Below are positions 1 to 5,024 of a stretch of DNA of 7,600 bases, piece by piece. The DNA comes from an uncultured Gammaproteobacteria bacterium. Lineage in GTDB: Bacteria > Pseudomonadota > Gammaproteobacteria > Pseudomonadales > UBA5518. Both the position numbers and the translations under genes were made by a program. Positions within the stretch are counted from its first letter, which is position 1. Every line of letters begins with the position of its first letter. The DNA is taken from positions 1 to 7,600 of the forward strand of contig CAIXOY010000064.1 of assembly GCA_903921135.1 (NCBI GenBank), written 5' to 3'. The notes beneath the pieces were generated by a model that saw only the letters and a list, made by a program, of their open reading frames with translations, did not search any database and had not been told where the DNA came from.

Positions 1-362
1 CACTGCGCAGGCGATACCAGAAAAGGCGATACATCCTCAGGCCCCGGAAGCTCCGCGTTTGCAGATACCAGAAAGCGGCGCTCGCGCGATTCGACAAGGC
101 TGTCGATCTCTTGCCAGAACGCAGCTACCGCGGGATCGCCGGAGCGGAATCGCATGGCCCAGAACGCGCCGGCATCCGGCAAAGACCAGCGCAACCACAG
201 CGTGTTGTACTGGTCGGCAAGCGCGAGCGGCGGCGATACCCACTCACCCTGCAACACCAGGCCGCGCTCCTGCGCGCCCGGCACATAGCGCTCGCGGAGC
301 ATCGCGCGCAGTGCGGGCAGATCGGCGGGAGCGACATCGATGCGGTCGAGTACGGTGATCAT
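1..362 (-). CDS. Partial small protein, possibly dimeric alpha/beta-barrel (NIPSNAP/EthD-like); C-terminus outside window
   Basis: The frame is open from an ATG at 362 to the left window edge, giving 120 visible residues, so the C-terminus is missing. The start is supported by an AAGG Shine-Dalgarno core about 8 nt upstream. The protein begins MITVLDRIDVAPADLPALRA, then has a central W-S-L-P-D-A-G-A-F-W-A-M-R segment near residues 64-76 and a helix rich in charged residues (EIDSLVESRERRF). A short strand opening the chain, a helix, and a Trp-rich second strand resemble the ferredoxin-like dimeric alpha/beta-barrel proteins (NIPSNAP, EthD, Dabb) that often accompany catabolic genes. This is a fold-level guess from pattern; no catalytic residue is identified. 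It lies 46 bp downstream of the SDR gene at 409-1263 on the same strand and is probably co-transcribed with it. It could equally be an unrelated hypothetical protein. Confidence 0.6.
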   Translation of the reverse strand, partial: MITVLDRIDVAPADLPALRAMLRERYVPGAQERGLVLQGEWVSPPLALADQYNTLWLRWSLPDAGAFWAMRFRSGDPAVAAFWQEIDSLVESRERRFLVSANAELPGPEDVSPFLVSPAQ

Positions 363-408
363 GCGGACGCCTTGTGTGGTGGAGCGCGGGAACGCGCGGG
401 CCCTGCGC

Positions 409-1263
409 CTAGAACGAGCCCAGCAACTGCTCCGTCACCGGCGTCAGCTCGGGCGTTGCCATGGCCGCCAGATACGCCGCGCGCTGCTGCGCCATGCCCT
501 GCGTCATCTCGCGGTGCGTGGTGACCCAGAAATCGCCAGCCGCCAGTTGGCTGAAGATGCGCCGCGCCGCCTCCACGCCCGTGATGCCCTCGTGCTCGAG
601 CATCGCGCGCATCACCTCGCGGTGGTGCAGCGCCATCCGCTCCTCCACCGGCTGCGTGTCATCGAAAATCTTGGTCGCCACCGGCCCCGGCAGGATGGCC
701 GAGACAGTGATGGGCGCTTTCTTCACGAGCATCTCGAGACGCAGGCACTCGGAAAAAGACAGCACGGCGTGCTTCGAGAGGATGTACGCCGCCTGGACGG
801 GCATCATCCCCAAGCCGCCCACCGAGGAGGTGTTGGCGATCCACGCAGGCTTGCCGGCCGCGAGCATGCGCGGCGCGAAAGCACGCACGCCGTGGATAAC
901 GCCGTGGATGTTGATGTCGAGGGTCTTCTCCCAGAGCGCCGCGGGAATCTCCCAGATGAAGCCCAGCGTCTCCACGCCCGCGTTGTTCACAAGCAGGCGC
1001 ACATCGCCCCAGGTCTCGTGCACGGTGGCGGCAAGGCGATCGATGGACTCGGGGCTCGAGACGTCGGTGTGCACTGTCATCGCCTCGGCACCCGATGCGC
1101 GAATGACGGCAGCAACTGCCTCCATGCGCGGGACAGAGATATCGGCCAGCACCACCTTCATGCCGAGGGAGGCCGCGTGCAGCGCCAAGCCCTCGCCAAT
1201 GCCAGACCCGGCACCCGTGATGACCGCGACACCGCCTTCGAATGCAGCGCGTTCCTGATCCAT
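409..1263 (-). CDS. Short-chain dehydrogenase/reductase (SDR), classical type, NAD-preferring
   Basis: This 284-residue protein should oxidise a secondary alcohol or reduce a ketone; the substrate is unknown. Visible motifs: the cofactor loop TGAGSGIG at residues 16-23, Asp41 at the end of the second strand (usually NAD(H) rather than NADP(H)), Asp67-Val68, NNAG at 93-96, catalytic Asn118, Ser146/Ser147, Tyr160 and Lys164 (YxxxK). A proline-glycine turn (LPGPVATKIF) follows, as usual before the substrate loop. The C-terminal part is somewhat longer than in 250-residue FabG-type enzymes. The frame is open further upstream to 1335, but the ATG at 1263 is chosen because it has a strong GGAGGGG site a few bases upstream and the SDR fold starts about 10 residues later. 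It is divergent from the VOC gene at 1356 and probably leads a transcription unit that includes the gene at 1-362. The family spans hydroxysteroid, terpene-alcohol and acyl-ACP enzymes, so specificity cannot be assigned. Confidence 0.92.
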   Translation of the reverse strand: MDQERAAFEGGVAVITGAGSGIGEGLALHAASLGMKVVLADISVPRMEAVAAVIRASGAEAMTVHTDVSSPESIDRLAATVHETWGDVRLLVNNAGVETLGFIWEIPAALWEKTLDINIHGVIHGVRAFAPRMLAAGKPAWIANTSSVGGLGMMPVQAAYILSKHAVLSFSECLRLEMLVKKAPITVSAILPGPVATKIFDDTQPVEERMALHHREVMRAMLEHEGITGVEAARRIFSQLAAGDFWVTTHREMTQGMAQQRAAYLAAMATPELTPVTEQLLGSF

Positions 1264-1285
1264 GCGATTCTCCCCTCCTGAAACG

Positions 1286-1291
1286 ATTATT
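1286..1291 (-). promoter_or_regulatory. Possible -10 element for the SDR gene at 409-1263
   Basis: On the minus strand the hexamer AATAAT (5 of 6 to TATAAT) lies 23-28 nt before the ATG at 1263. It is one of the few AT-rich spots in the 92-bp divergent gap. Transcription would start near 1279, leaving a leader of about 16 nt just long enough for the ribosome binding site. No acceptable -35 hexamer is found at 16-18 bp spacing, so activation by a bound regulator would be needed if this is the real promoter. Confidence 0.3.
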
Positions 1292-1313
1292 CTTGGGTCA
1301 CACTGACACAGCC

Positions 1314-1330
1314 GCAGGCACTGTGCCTGC
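1314..1330. promoter_or_regulatory. Perfect 17-bp palindrome, candidate operator between divergent genes
   Basis: The sequence GCAGGCACTGTGCCTGC has two perfect 8-bp arms around a single central base. It lies in the 92-bp gap between the minus-strand SDR gene (start 1263) and the plus-strand VOC gene (start 1356). If the SDR transcript starts near 1279, the centre of the palindrome falls near -43, where activators commonly bind next to RNA polymerase; relative to the VOC gene it ends 25 bp before the start codon. Its symmetry and location suit a dimeric regulator controlling both genes. No regulator gene is present in the window, so the binding protein is unknown. Confidence 0.4.
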
Positions 1331-1355
1331 TCCATCCGGATGAGGACTGTAACCC

Positions 1356-1778
1356 GTGCGCGTCACCCGACTGGATCACGTGAACATTCATACCGCGCAG
1401 TTCGACGAGAGCCTGCGCTTCTACACCGAGGTGATCGGCCTGGTGAGCGGGTCCATCCCCGGCGCGCTGGCCGCGCCGTCCGGGGAGCCGCCGCGCGGTG
1501 CATGGCTCTATGACACGGGCGGGCACCCGATGCTGCACCTGATACGCAGCGCGGCACACACGCCTGAGGCGAGCATCCCCGCAAGGCTCGATCACTTCGC
1601 CATCGCCTGCGAGGATCTGGAGGGCTACGCGGAGCGCTTCGCGCAGAACGCAGTCCCCTTCGAGCGCGTGAGCTATCCGCAGTTCGGCATCTTCCAGCTG
1701 GTGGTGCACGACCCGAACGGTATCAAGATCGAGCTGGGCTTCAGCCGCGCCATCGTCGAGGCGCCTCAGCCCCCGTAA
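1356..1778 (+). CDS. VOC (glyoxalase/bleomycin-resistance/extradiol dioxygenase fold) family protein
   Basis: This 140-residue protein is a single vicinal-oxygen-chelate module built from two beta-alpha-beta-beta-beta units. The first unit opens with LDHVNIHT (His8) and carries MLHLI (His61); the second opens with LDHFAIAC (His80) and ends with DPNGIKIELGF (Glu126). His8, His61, His80 and Glu126 are at the positions where VOC enzymes hold a divalent metal, so the protein is probably metal-dependent rather than a metal-free binding protein. The family includes glyoxalase I, methylmalonyl-CoA epimerase, fosfomycin-resistance proteins and ring-cleaving dioxygenases; the short length excludes two-module extradiol dioxygenases but not the others. 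The start is a GTG with GAGG about 10 nt upstream and fits the usual N-terminus of the fold. Its 3' end overlaps the convergent SDR gene by 13 bp. Confidence 0.88.
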   Translation: MRVTRLDHVNIHTAQFDESLRFYTEVIGLVSGSIPGALAAPSGEPPRGAWLYDTGGHPMLHLIRSAAHTPEASIPARLDHFAIACEDLEGYAERFAQNAVPFERVSYPQFGIFQLVVHDPNGIKIELGFSRAIVEAPQPP

Positions 1779-2560
1779 CCCTGATCCCCGGGCGCACCCG
1801 GAAAATGCGGGTGATAGATCCCCGTGATCCATCCCCCGTCCACCACCAGTTCGGTGCCGCAGATGTAGGAGGCCTGATCGCTCGCGAGAAACACGCTCGC
1901 CTGCGCGATCTCGCCGGGCATGCCCACGCGCTGCAGCGGAACGTTGGTATAGCCGCGGTTTATCTGCTCCACGCTCAAGCCGTTGGGATTGCCCATGGCG
2001 GTATAGACCCCGCCCGGCAGCACCGCGTTCACGCGCACGCCCCGGGGGCCGAATTCCATGGCTGCAGCGCGCGTCAGCCCGCGCACGGCCCACTTGCTGG
2101 TGACGTAGGCCGAGTAGCCGTTGGCGCCGCGGGTGCCGTCGACGGAACCGATGTTCACGATCGCACCGCTGCGCCGGCGCACCATCGCCTCACCCACATA
2201 CCGCAGGCCCAGCATGGTGCCCAGGAGGTTCACGTCCAGCACACGCTGGAAACTCTGCTTGTCGTAGTCGAGCAGCGAACGGAAATCATTGATGGCGGCG
2301 TTGTTCACGAGCACGTTCACGGGCCCCAGCGCCGACTCGGCGGCCGCGAGCGCCGCGGCCCAACTCTCCTCGCTGCTCACATCGAGCCGGCAGAAGCGTG
2401 CGGCCTCCCCGAGTTCGGCAGTGAGGGCGCAGCCCTCTTCCTCCAGCACATCGGCCACCAGCACGCGCGCGCCCTCGGCAACGAAGGCCCGCGCCGTTGC
2501 CTCACCCATGCCGCGGGCCGCGCCCGTCACGATCGCCACCTTGCCGTCCAGCCTGCCCAT
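1766..2560 (-). CDS. Short-chain dehydrogenase/reductase (SDR), FabG/hydroxysteroid-dehydrogenase-like
   Basis: This 264-residue classical SDR is probably an NAD-dependent alcohol/ketone oxidoreductase. Motifs: TGAARGMG at residues 12-19, Asp37 after the second strand (favours NAD), Asp60-Val61, NNAA at 86-89, Asn111, Ser139, Tyr152 and Lys156, then VNAVLPGGVYTAMG and the typical C-terminal CGTELVVDGGW. These are the features of FabG-type and 3-alpha/20-beta-hydroxysteroid dehydrogenase-type enzymes; the substrate cannot be read from sequence. A Gly/Pro-rich tail of roughly 18 residues follows the last conserved strand. The frame remains open to 2668, but the ATG at 2560 is preferred: it has GAGGAG about 7 nt upstream and the MGRLDGKVAIVTG start is standard. 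The gene is divergent from the SnoaL-like gene (95-bp gap) and converges on the VOC gene. It differs clearly from the other SDR in the window, so it is not a recent duplicate. Confidence 0.93.
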   Translation of the reverse strand: MGRLDGKVAIVTGAARGMGEATARAFVAEGARVLVADVLEEEGCALTAELGEAARFCRLDVSSEESWAAALAAAESALGPVNVLVNNAAINDFRSLLDYDKQSFQRVLDVNLLGTMLGLRYVGEAMVRRRSGAIVNIGSVDGTRGANGYSAYVTSKWAVRGLTRAAAMEFGPRGVRVNAVLPGGVYTAMGNPNGLSVEQINRGYTNVPLQRVGMPGEIAQASVFLASDQASYICGTELVVDGGWITGIYHPHFPGAPGDQGYGG

Positions 2561-2655
2561 CGCGCGCTCCTCGTTGGTATGAACACTGGCCCGAGTGTAC
2601 TGGCATCGCGGTGCCCCGGTGTATCGTTCGCCCAACCCGCACGAGGACATCCACA
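2561..2655. promoter_or_regulatory. Divergent intergenic region, presumed promoters for SDR and SnoaL-like genes
   Basis: This 95-bp gap separates the start codons of two divergent genes and must hold both promoters unless they are read from further away. Ribosome binding sites are clear at both ends (GAGGAG for the minus gene, GAGGA for the plus gene). No convincing -35/-10 pair is seen on either strand. Two weak symmetric patches are visible: ACACT-6 nt-AGTGT around 2583-2598 and an imperfect palindrome GGCATCGCGGTGCC around 2602-2615. Either could be a regulator site but neither is strong. Confidence 0.4.
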
Positions 2656-3111
2656 ATGGATCAGTCAAAGGCCCTGCAACGGCTGCTGGACGAGCGCGAT
2701 ATCGCCGTTCTGCTCGCCACCCTTGCCCGCATTCTCGACAGCCGCGAGTGGGCGCGCGTCCCCGAGGTGGTCGCAGCAGAGGTGAGCTTCGATTACACGG
2801 ACAGCGGCACCGATGTGCACGGACGCGAGGCGCTGCTCGCGAATTTCCGGCAGTTCCTCGATGTCTGCGGGCCGAGCCAGCATCTTCTCGGCAGCATCAT
2901 CATCGAGGTGGACGGGGACCACGCGCTATCGCGGAGCTATGTGCAGGCACGCCACCGCAGCAAAGATCCGGCAGACCCGCGCCTCTTCGACAGCAACGGC
3001 GAATACATCGACCGCTGGGAGCGCCGCGCGGAAGGCTGGCGCATGGTGCACCGCCGCGCGATCTGGGCGAGCCAGAGCGGGGATCCTTCGGTGATCGGGT
3101 TCGGGGGTTGA
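2656..3111 (+). CDS. SnoaL-like / NTF2-fold protein
   Basis: This 151-residue protein has the order of elements typical of the SnoaL-like superfamily (fold shared with polyketide cyclases, ketosteroid isomerase, limonene-epoxide hydrolase and ring-hydroxylating dioxygenase beta subunits). It has a long N-terminal helix (residues 10-30, DIAVLLATLARILDSREWA), VSFDYTDSGTDVHGREAL at about 43-60, a QHLLGSIIIEVDGDHALSRSYVQARH strand pair from about 75, and a final GEYIDRWERRAEGWRMVHRRA strand pair. Some members are enzymes and some bind small molecules without catalysis; the assignment stops at the fold. The ATG at 2656 has GAGGA 8 nt upstream and gives a normal family length; an open extension to 2497 would run through the divergent promoter and into the neighbouring SDR gene. 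It is probably monocistronic, ending just before a palindrome-rich gap. Its position beside an SDR is common in steroid, terpene and aromatic catabolic clusters. Confidence 0.85.
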   Translation: MDQSKALQRLLDERDIAVLLATLARILDSREWARVPEVVAAEVSFDYTDSGTDVHGREALLANFRQFLDVCGPSQHLLGSIIIEVDGDHALSRSYVQARHRSKDPADPRLFDSNGEYIDRWERRAEGWRMVHRRAIWASQSGDPSVIGFGG

Positions 3112-3131
3112 GCGTTCAGGAGCGCGCGGTT

Positions 3132-3160
3132 GGTCGCGGGCGTGGCCCGCTCCTACGGGG
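3132..3160. repeat. REP-like palindrome
   Basis: A hairpin with 6-bp arms GCGGGC/GCCCGC (3136-3141 and 3145-3150) and a 3-nt loop is flanked on one side by TCCTAC. Read on the minus strand it begins GTAGGAGCGGGCC and continues into GCCCGCGA. That head-plus-hairpin layout is the one I know for REP elements of Pseudomonas and xanthomonads, which are dispersed intergenically and mobilised by RAYT (REP-associated tyrosine) transposases. No transposase is present here. It lies 20 bp after the SnoaL-like stop codon. Assignment to a repeat family rests on recall and needs genome-wide copies to confirm. Confidence 0.55.
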
Positions 3161-3219
3161 TTCTTGCACAGCGAAGGATCGAGCGATTCCGCCCGAGTCA
3201 TTCTCCCGGGAGCGGCCAT

Positions 3220-3254
3220 CTTCCGTGAAATCGTCGGGAACGATTTCACGGAAG
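3220..3254. terminator. Perfect 15-bp inverted repeat, possible bidirectional terminator or repeat core
   Basis: CTTCCGTGAAATCGT at 3220-3234 is followed by the 5-nt loop CGGGA and its exact reverse complement at 3240-3254. It lies between two convergent units (SnoaL-like from the left, alcohol dehydrogenase from the right), where a two-way terminator is expected. No run of T follows on either strand, so it does not fit a standard intrinsic terminator; protection of 3' ends or a mobile-element role is as likely. Its less GC-rich core differs from the surrounding DNA. Confidence 0.45.
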
Positions 3255-3259
3255 CGGCA

Positions 3260-3285
3260 GCCTCGGCACAGGGATGTGCCGAGGC
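3260..3285. repeat. Perfect 11-bp inverted repeat with GGGA loop
   Basis: GCCTCGGCACA at 3260-3270 pairs exactly with TGTGCCGAGGC at 3275-3285 across a 4-nt loop. It follows the 15-bp hairpin by 5 bp and is the second inner arm of the compound element at 3183-3320. No poly-T tract follows. Confidence 0.55.
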
Positions 3286-3366
3286 GTGAGCGAGCGGGGG
3301 AAGGGCTCGGGCGGAAGCGCGGGTGCGACAAGAGGGCCAGGAGACCCGGCCCCGACCGCAGAATTG

Positions 3367-4392
3367 TCACCGCGCGGGATCGATCAACACCTTGCAATGC
3401 GGCGAGGCGCCGCGCAGTGAATCGAAGACCTCCGGCAACTCATCGAAGCCCACCGTGGCGGTATGCATGGGCTGCGGCGCCACCTCACCGCGCGCGATGG
3501 CATCGATCACGGCGGCAAAATCGCGCTCGTGGTAGCACTGCGCAAAGCTGATCGAGAGCTCCTTCAGGAAGCCCGGCAGCGGCAGGATGCGGTCTTCCTG
3601 CAGGCAGAGTCCCACCACGACCACGCGCCCGCGCAGCCCCGCCAGCTCCACCGCTTGCTGGATCATCCCTGGCTTGCCGGCGCACTCGAAGATCACCTTG
3701 GGCGCATGCCCCGTGATGGCCGCGAAGCGCGCCGCGACATCCTCAGCACCCGGATCCAGCACCGCGGTGGCACCCAGCATCAACGCCCGCTCGCGCCGCG
3801 AGGGGAAATACTCGCTCACCACCACATGCCGCGCACCGGCATGGCGTGCAAAGAGCGCCACGCCTGCACCGATGGGGCCTGCGCCGAGCACCAGCACAGA
3901 GGCACCGCGCGCGAGTTCCGCGCGCCCCACCGCATGGAAGGCCACCGCAAGCGGCTCGATCATCGCGCCCTCGTCAAAGCCCACGCCGGAAGGCAGTCGC
4001 TGCAGCATGGCCACCGGCGCCGTCACGTACTGCGCATAGGCGCCGCTGAAGGCGAGCGTGGTACCGGTGAACACCACCGAGGGGCAGAGCGCGTGTGCGC
4101 CCTCGTCACAGGCTTCGCAGTGCCCGCATACGCGGATGGGCAGCGCCGTCACAGCATCACCCGTGCGCCACTGCGAGCCGCAGCCTGCGCCCACCTCGAG
4201 GATGCGTCCGGCGAACTCGTGCCCGAAGATCGTGCCAGGCGCGGCTGCACCGAGCTTGGCCACCTGCAAGTCCGAGCCGCAGATGCCGGCGCGCGCGACC
4301 TTTATTAGCACCTCACCGGCCGCAGGATGCGGATCGGGTACCTGCTCGATCGACAGGGGGCTGCCGGCGGCGTGAAAAACGGCTGCGCGCAT
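3367..4392 (-). CDS. Zinc-dependent medium-chain alcohol dehydrogenase (MDR family)
   Basis: This 341-residue enzyme should interconvert an alcohol and a carbonyl with NAD(P). Catalytic-zinc ligands are visible as Cys38 (GICGSD), His58-Glu59 (GHEFAG) and Glu146 (MIEPLA). The structural-zinc lobe has Cys89, Cys92, Cys95 and Cys103. The Rossmann domain carries GAGPIG at 170-175 with Glu194 at the end of the next strand, which tends to favour NAD(H). The pattern is closest to the threonine/sorbitol/butanediol dehydrogenase branch; the substrate is not determined. The ATG at 4392 shares its A with the TGA of the upstream lipoprotein gene (TGATG) and has GGAG 8 nt upstream; an in-frame GTG at 4401 would sit inside that site and is rejected. 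It is the last gene of the three-gene mutase operon, so it may act on an alcohol or aldehyde made or consumed near the mutase reaction (inference). Confidence 0.93.
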   Translation of the reverse strand: MRAAVFHAAGSPLSIEQVPDPHPAAGEVLIKVARAGICGSDLQVAKLGAAAPGTIFGHEFAGRILEVGAGCGSQWRTGDAVTALPIRVCGHCEACDEGAHALCPSVVFTGTTLAFSGAYAQYVTAPVAMLQRLPSGVGFDEGAMIEPLAVAFHAVGRAELARGASVLVLGAGPIGAGVALFARHAGARHVVVSEYFPSRRERALMLGATAVLDPGAEDVAARFAAITGHAPKVIFECAGKPGMIQQAVELAGLRGRVVVVGLCLQEDRILPLPGFLKELSISFAQCYHERDFAAVIDAIARGEVAPQPMHTATVGFDELPEVFDSLRGASPHCKVLIDPAR

Positions 4393-5024
4393 CAACGGCA
4401 CTCCGACAGGGCATCGAAAGCGGCCTGCGCCATCCGCGCGTAACCGTTCGCGTTGGGGTGGATGGTGTCGGATCGCAGGGCATCGTCGGCGAGCACATCA
4501 CCCACCACTTCCGGGATCACTCGCGTGCCGCCATCGGCCAGTTCCTGATAGATCTCGTGATCCGAGCCGAAGCCCACCGCAACGGAGAGCGTCGGCTTGG
4601 GCACCGCGAACACCACCGGCCAGGCGCCCGCCATGTGCACCTGTTGCACGATCGCACCGAGATTGGAGCGCACTGAGGCCTCATCGACACGCCGCAGCAG
4701 GTCGTTGCCACCGGTGGTGATGAGCACCACCGCAGGGGCGTTCGCGGCGATGGCCGCATCGATGCGCGCGAGCAAGCCGTCGCTGCGCTCGCCGTCTACG
4801 CCCATGTTCAGCACCTGTACGGCGGCGCGTCCTGGCGAAGCACGCAGCAGCTCCTGCAACTGTTCGGGGTAACCGTGGCCATCGGCGCCGTGGCCACGCG
4901 TGATGGAATCCCCGATCGCGAGCACCTTGCCATCAGCGGGGATCCGGCAACTGCTGCTTGGGCGCGGATCGCCTCCGCAGGCAGCGAGCAGCAGTGCAGA
5001 GACCAGCAGGCAGGAAAGGCGCAT
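4392..5024 (-). CDS. GDSL/SGNH-family hydrolase, predicted lipoprotein
   Basis: This 210-residue protein starts with a lipoprotein signal: MRLS, a hydrophobic stretch and the lipobox LLAAC with Cys16 as the lipidated residue. Gly at +2 and no Asp suggest outer-membrane sorting in a Gram-negative cell. The SGNH set is complete: Ser40 in AIGDSIT (block I), Gly76 in NMGVDGE (block II), Asn108 in TTGGND (block III), and Asp187/His190 in DTIHPN (block V). It should hydrolyse an ester or thioester and belongs with TesA/arylesterase-like enzymes in size. The ATG at 5024 overlaps the mutase TGA as TGATG with AGGGG just upstream; a GTG at 5027 is in frame but less likely. A periplasm-facing esterase placed between two cytoplasmic enzymes is unusual and suggests it releases or trims a substrate before uptake (inference). 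Confidence 0.9.
   Translation of the reverse strand: MRLSCLLVSALLLAACGGDPRPSSSCRIPADGKVLAIGDSITRGHGADGHGYPEQLQELLRASPGRAAVQVLNMGVDGERSDGLLARIDAAIAANAPAVVLITTGGNDLLRRVDEASVRSNLGAIVQQVHMAGAWPVVFAVPKPTLSVAVGFGSDHEIYQELADGGTRVIPEVVGDVLADDALRSDTIHPNANGYARMAQAAFDALSECR

Larger units (their letters stand above)
3183..3320 (+). repeat. Compound palindromic element: long closing stem enclosing two perfect hairpins
   Basis: Arms at 3183-3208 and 3295-3320 pair along 26 positions with 22 Watson-Crick pairs, two G-T (G-U in RNA) pairs and two mismatches. Inside lie two perfect hairpins, 3220-3254 and 3260-3285, so the folded form is a three-way junction. The G-U pairs exist only in the plus-strand RNA, where they help pairing; the minus-strand RNA would have A-C mismatches there, so an RNA form is better on the plus strand, downstream of the SnoaL-like gene. 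It contains no plausible gene. It could be a non-autonomous mobile element (MITE or compound REP), a bidirectional terminator between convergent units, or a structured RNA. Confidence 0.6.

Noticed and set aside
13..74. 11-bp direct repeat GATACCAGAAA at 13-23 and 64-74
   Set aside because: Both copies lie in the same coding frame and encode FLVS twice; too short and in-gene to call a repeat element.
340..1281. 313-residue plus-strand open frame over the first SDR gene
   Set aside because: His/Arg-rich low-information translation opposite a motif-complete SDR; no ribosome binding site of note.
1264..1335. N-terminal extension of the first SDR gene to an upstream start at 1335
   Set aside because: The extension would cover the palindrome and probable promoter, and the ATG at 1263 has a much better ribosome binding site and normal family N-terminus.
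2602..2615. Imperfect palindrome GGCATCGCGGTGCC in the second divergent gap
   Set aside because: Two mismatched positions in 14 bp in GC-rich DNA is near chance expectation; mentioned only in the intergenic entry.
2561..2668. N-terminal extension of the second SDR gene to 2668
   Set aside because: It would overlap the start of the divergent SnoaL-like gene and adds 36 residues with no match to the fold; the ATG at 2560 has GAGGAG.
1805..2785. 326-residue plus-strand open frame over the second SDR gene
   Set aside because: Same mirror-frame composition; it runs through the SDR gene, the divergent promoter gap and into the SnoaL-like gene in a different frame.
3183..3320. Reading the palindromic region as a CRISPR array or integron attC site
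   Set aside because: There are no regularly spaced direct repeats, and no attC core sites or integrase; the symmetry is nested inverted, not direct.
2595..3551. 318-residue plus-strand open frame spanning the SnoaL gene and the palindrome-rich gap
   Set aside because: Wrong frame of the SnoaL-like gene, then reads through the inverted repeats into antisense of the alcohol dehydrogenase; Arg-rich with no domain.
4390..4401. GTG at 4401 as start of the alcohol dehydrogenase
   Set aside because: It overlaps the GGAG site itself; the TGATG-coupled ATG at 4392 starts exactly at the usual MRAAVF N-terminus.
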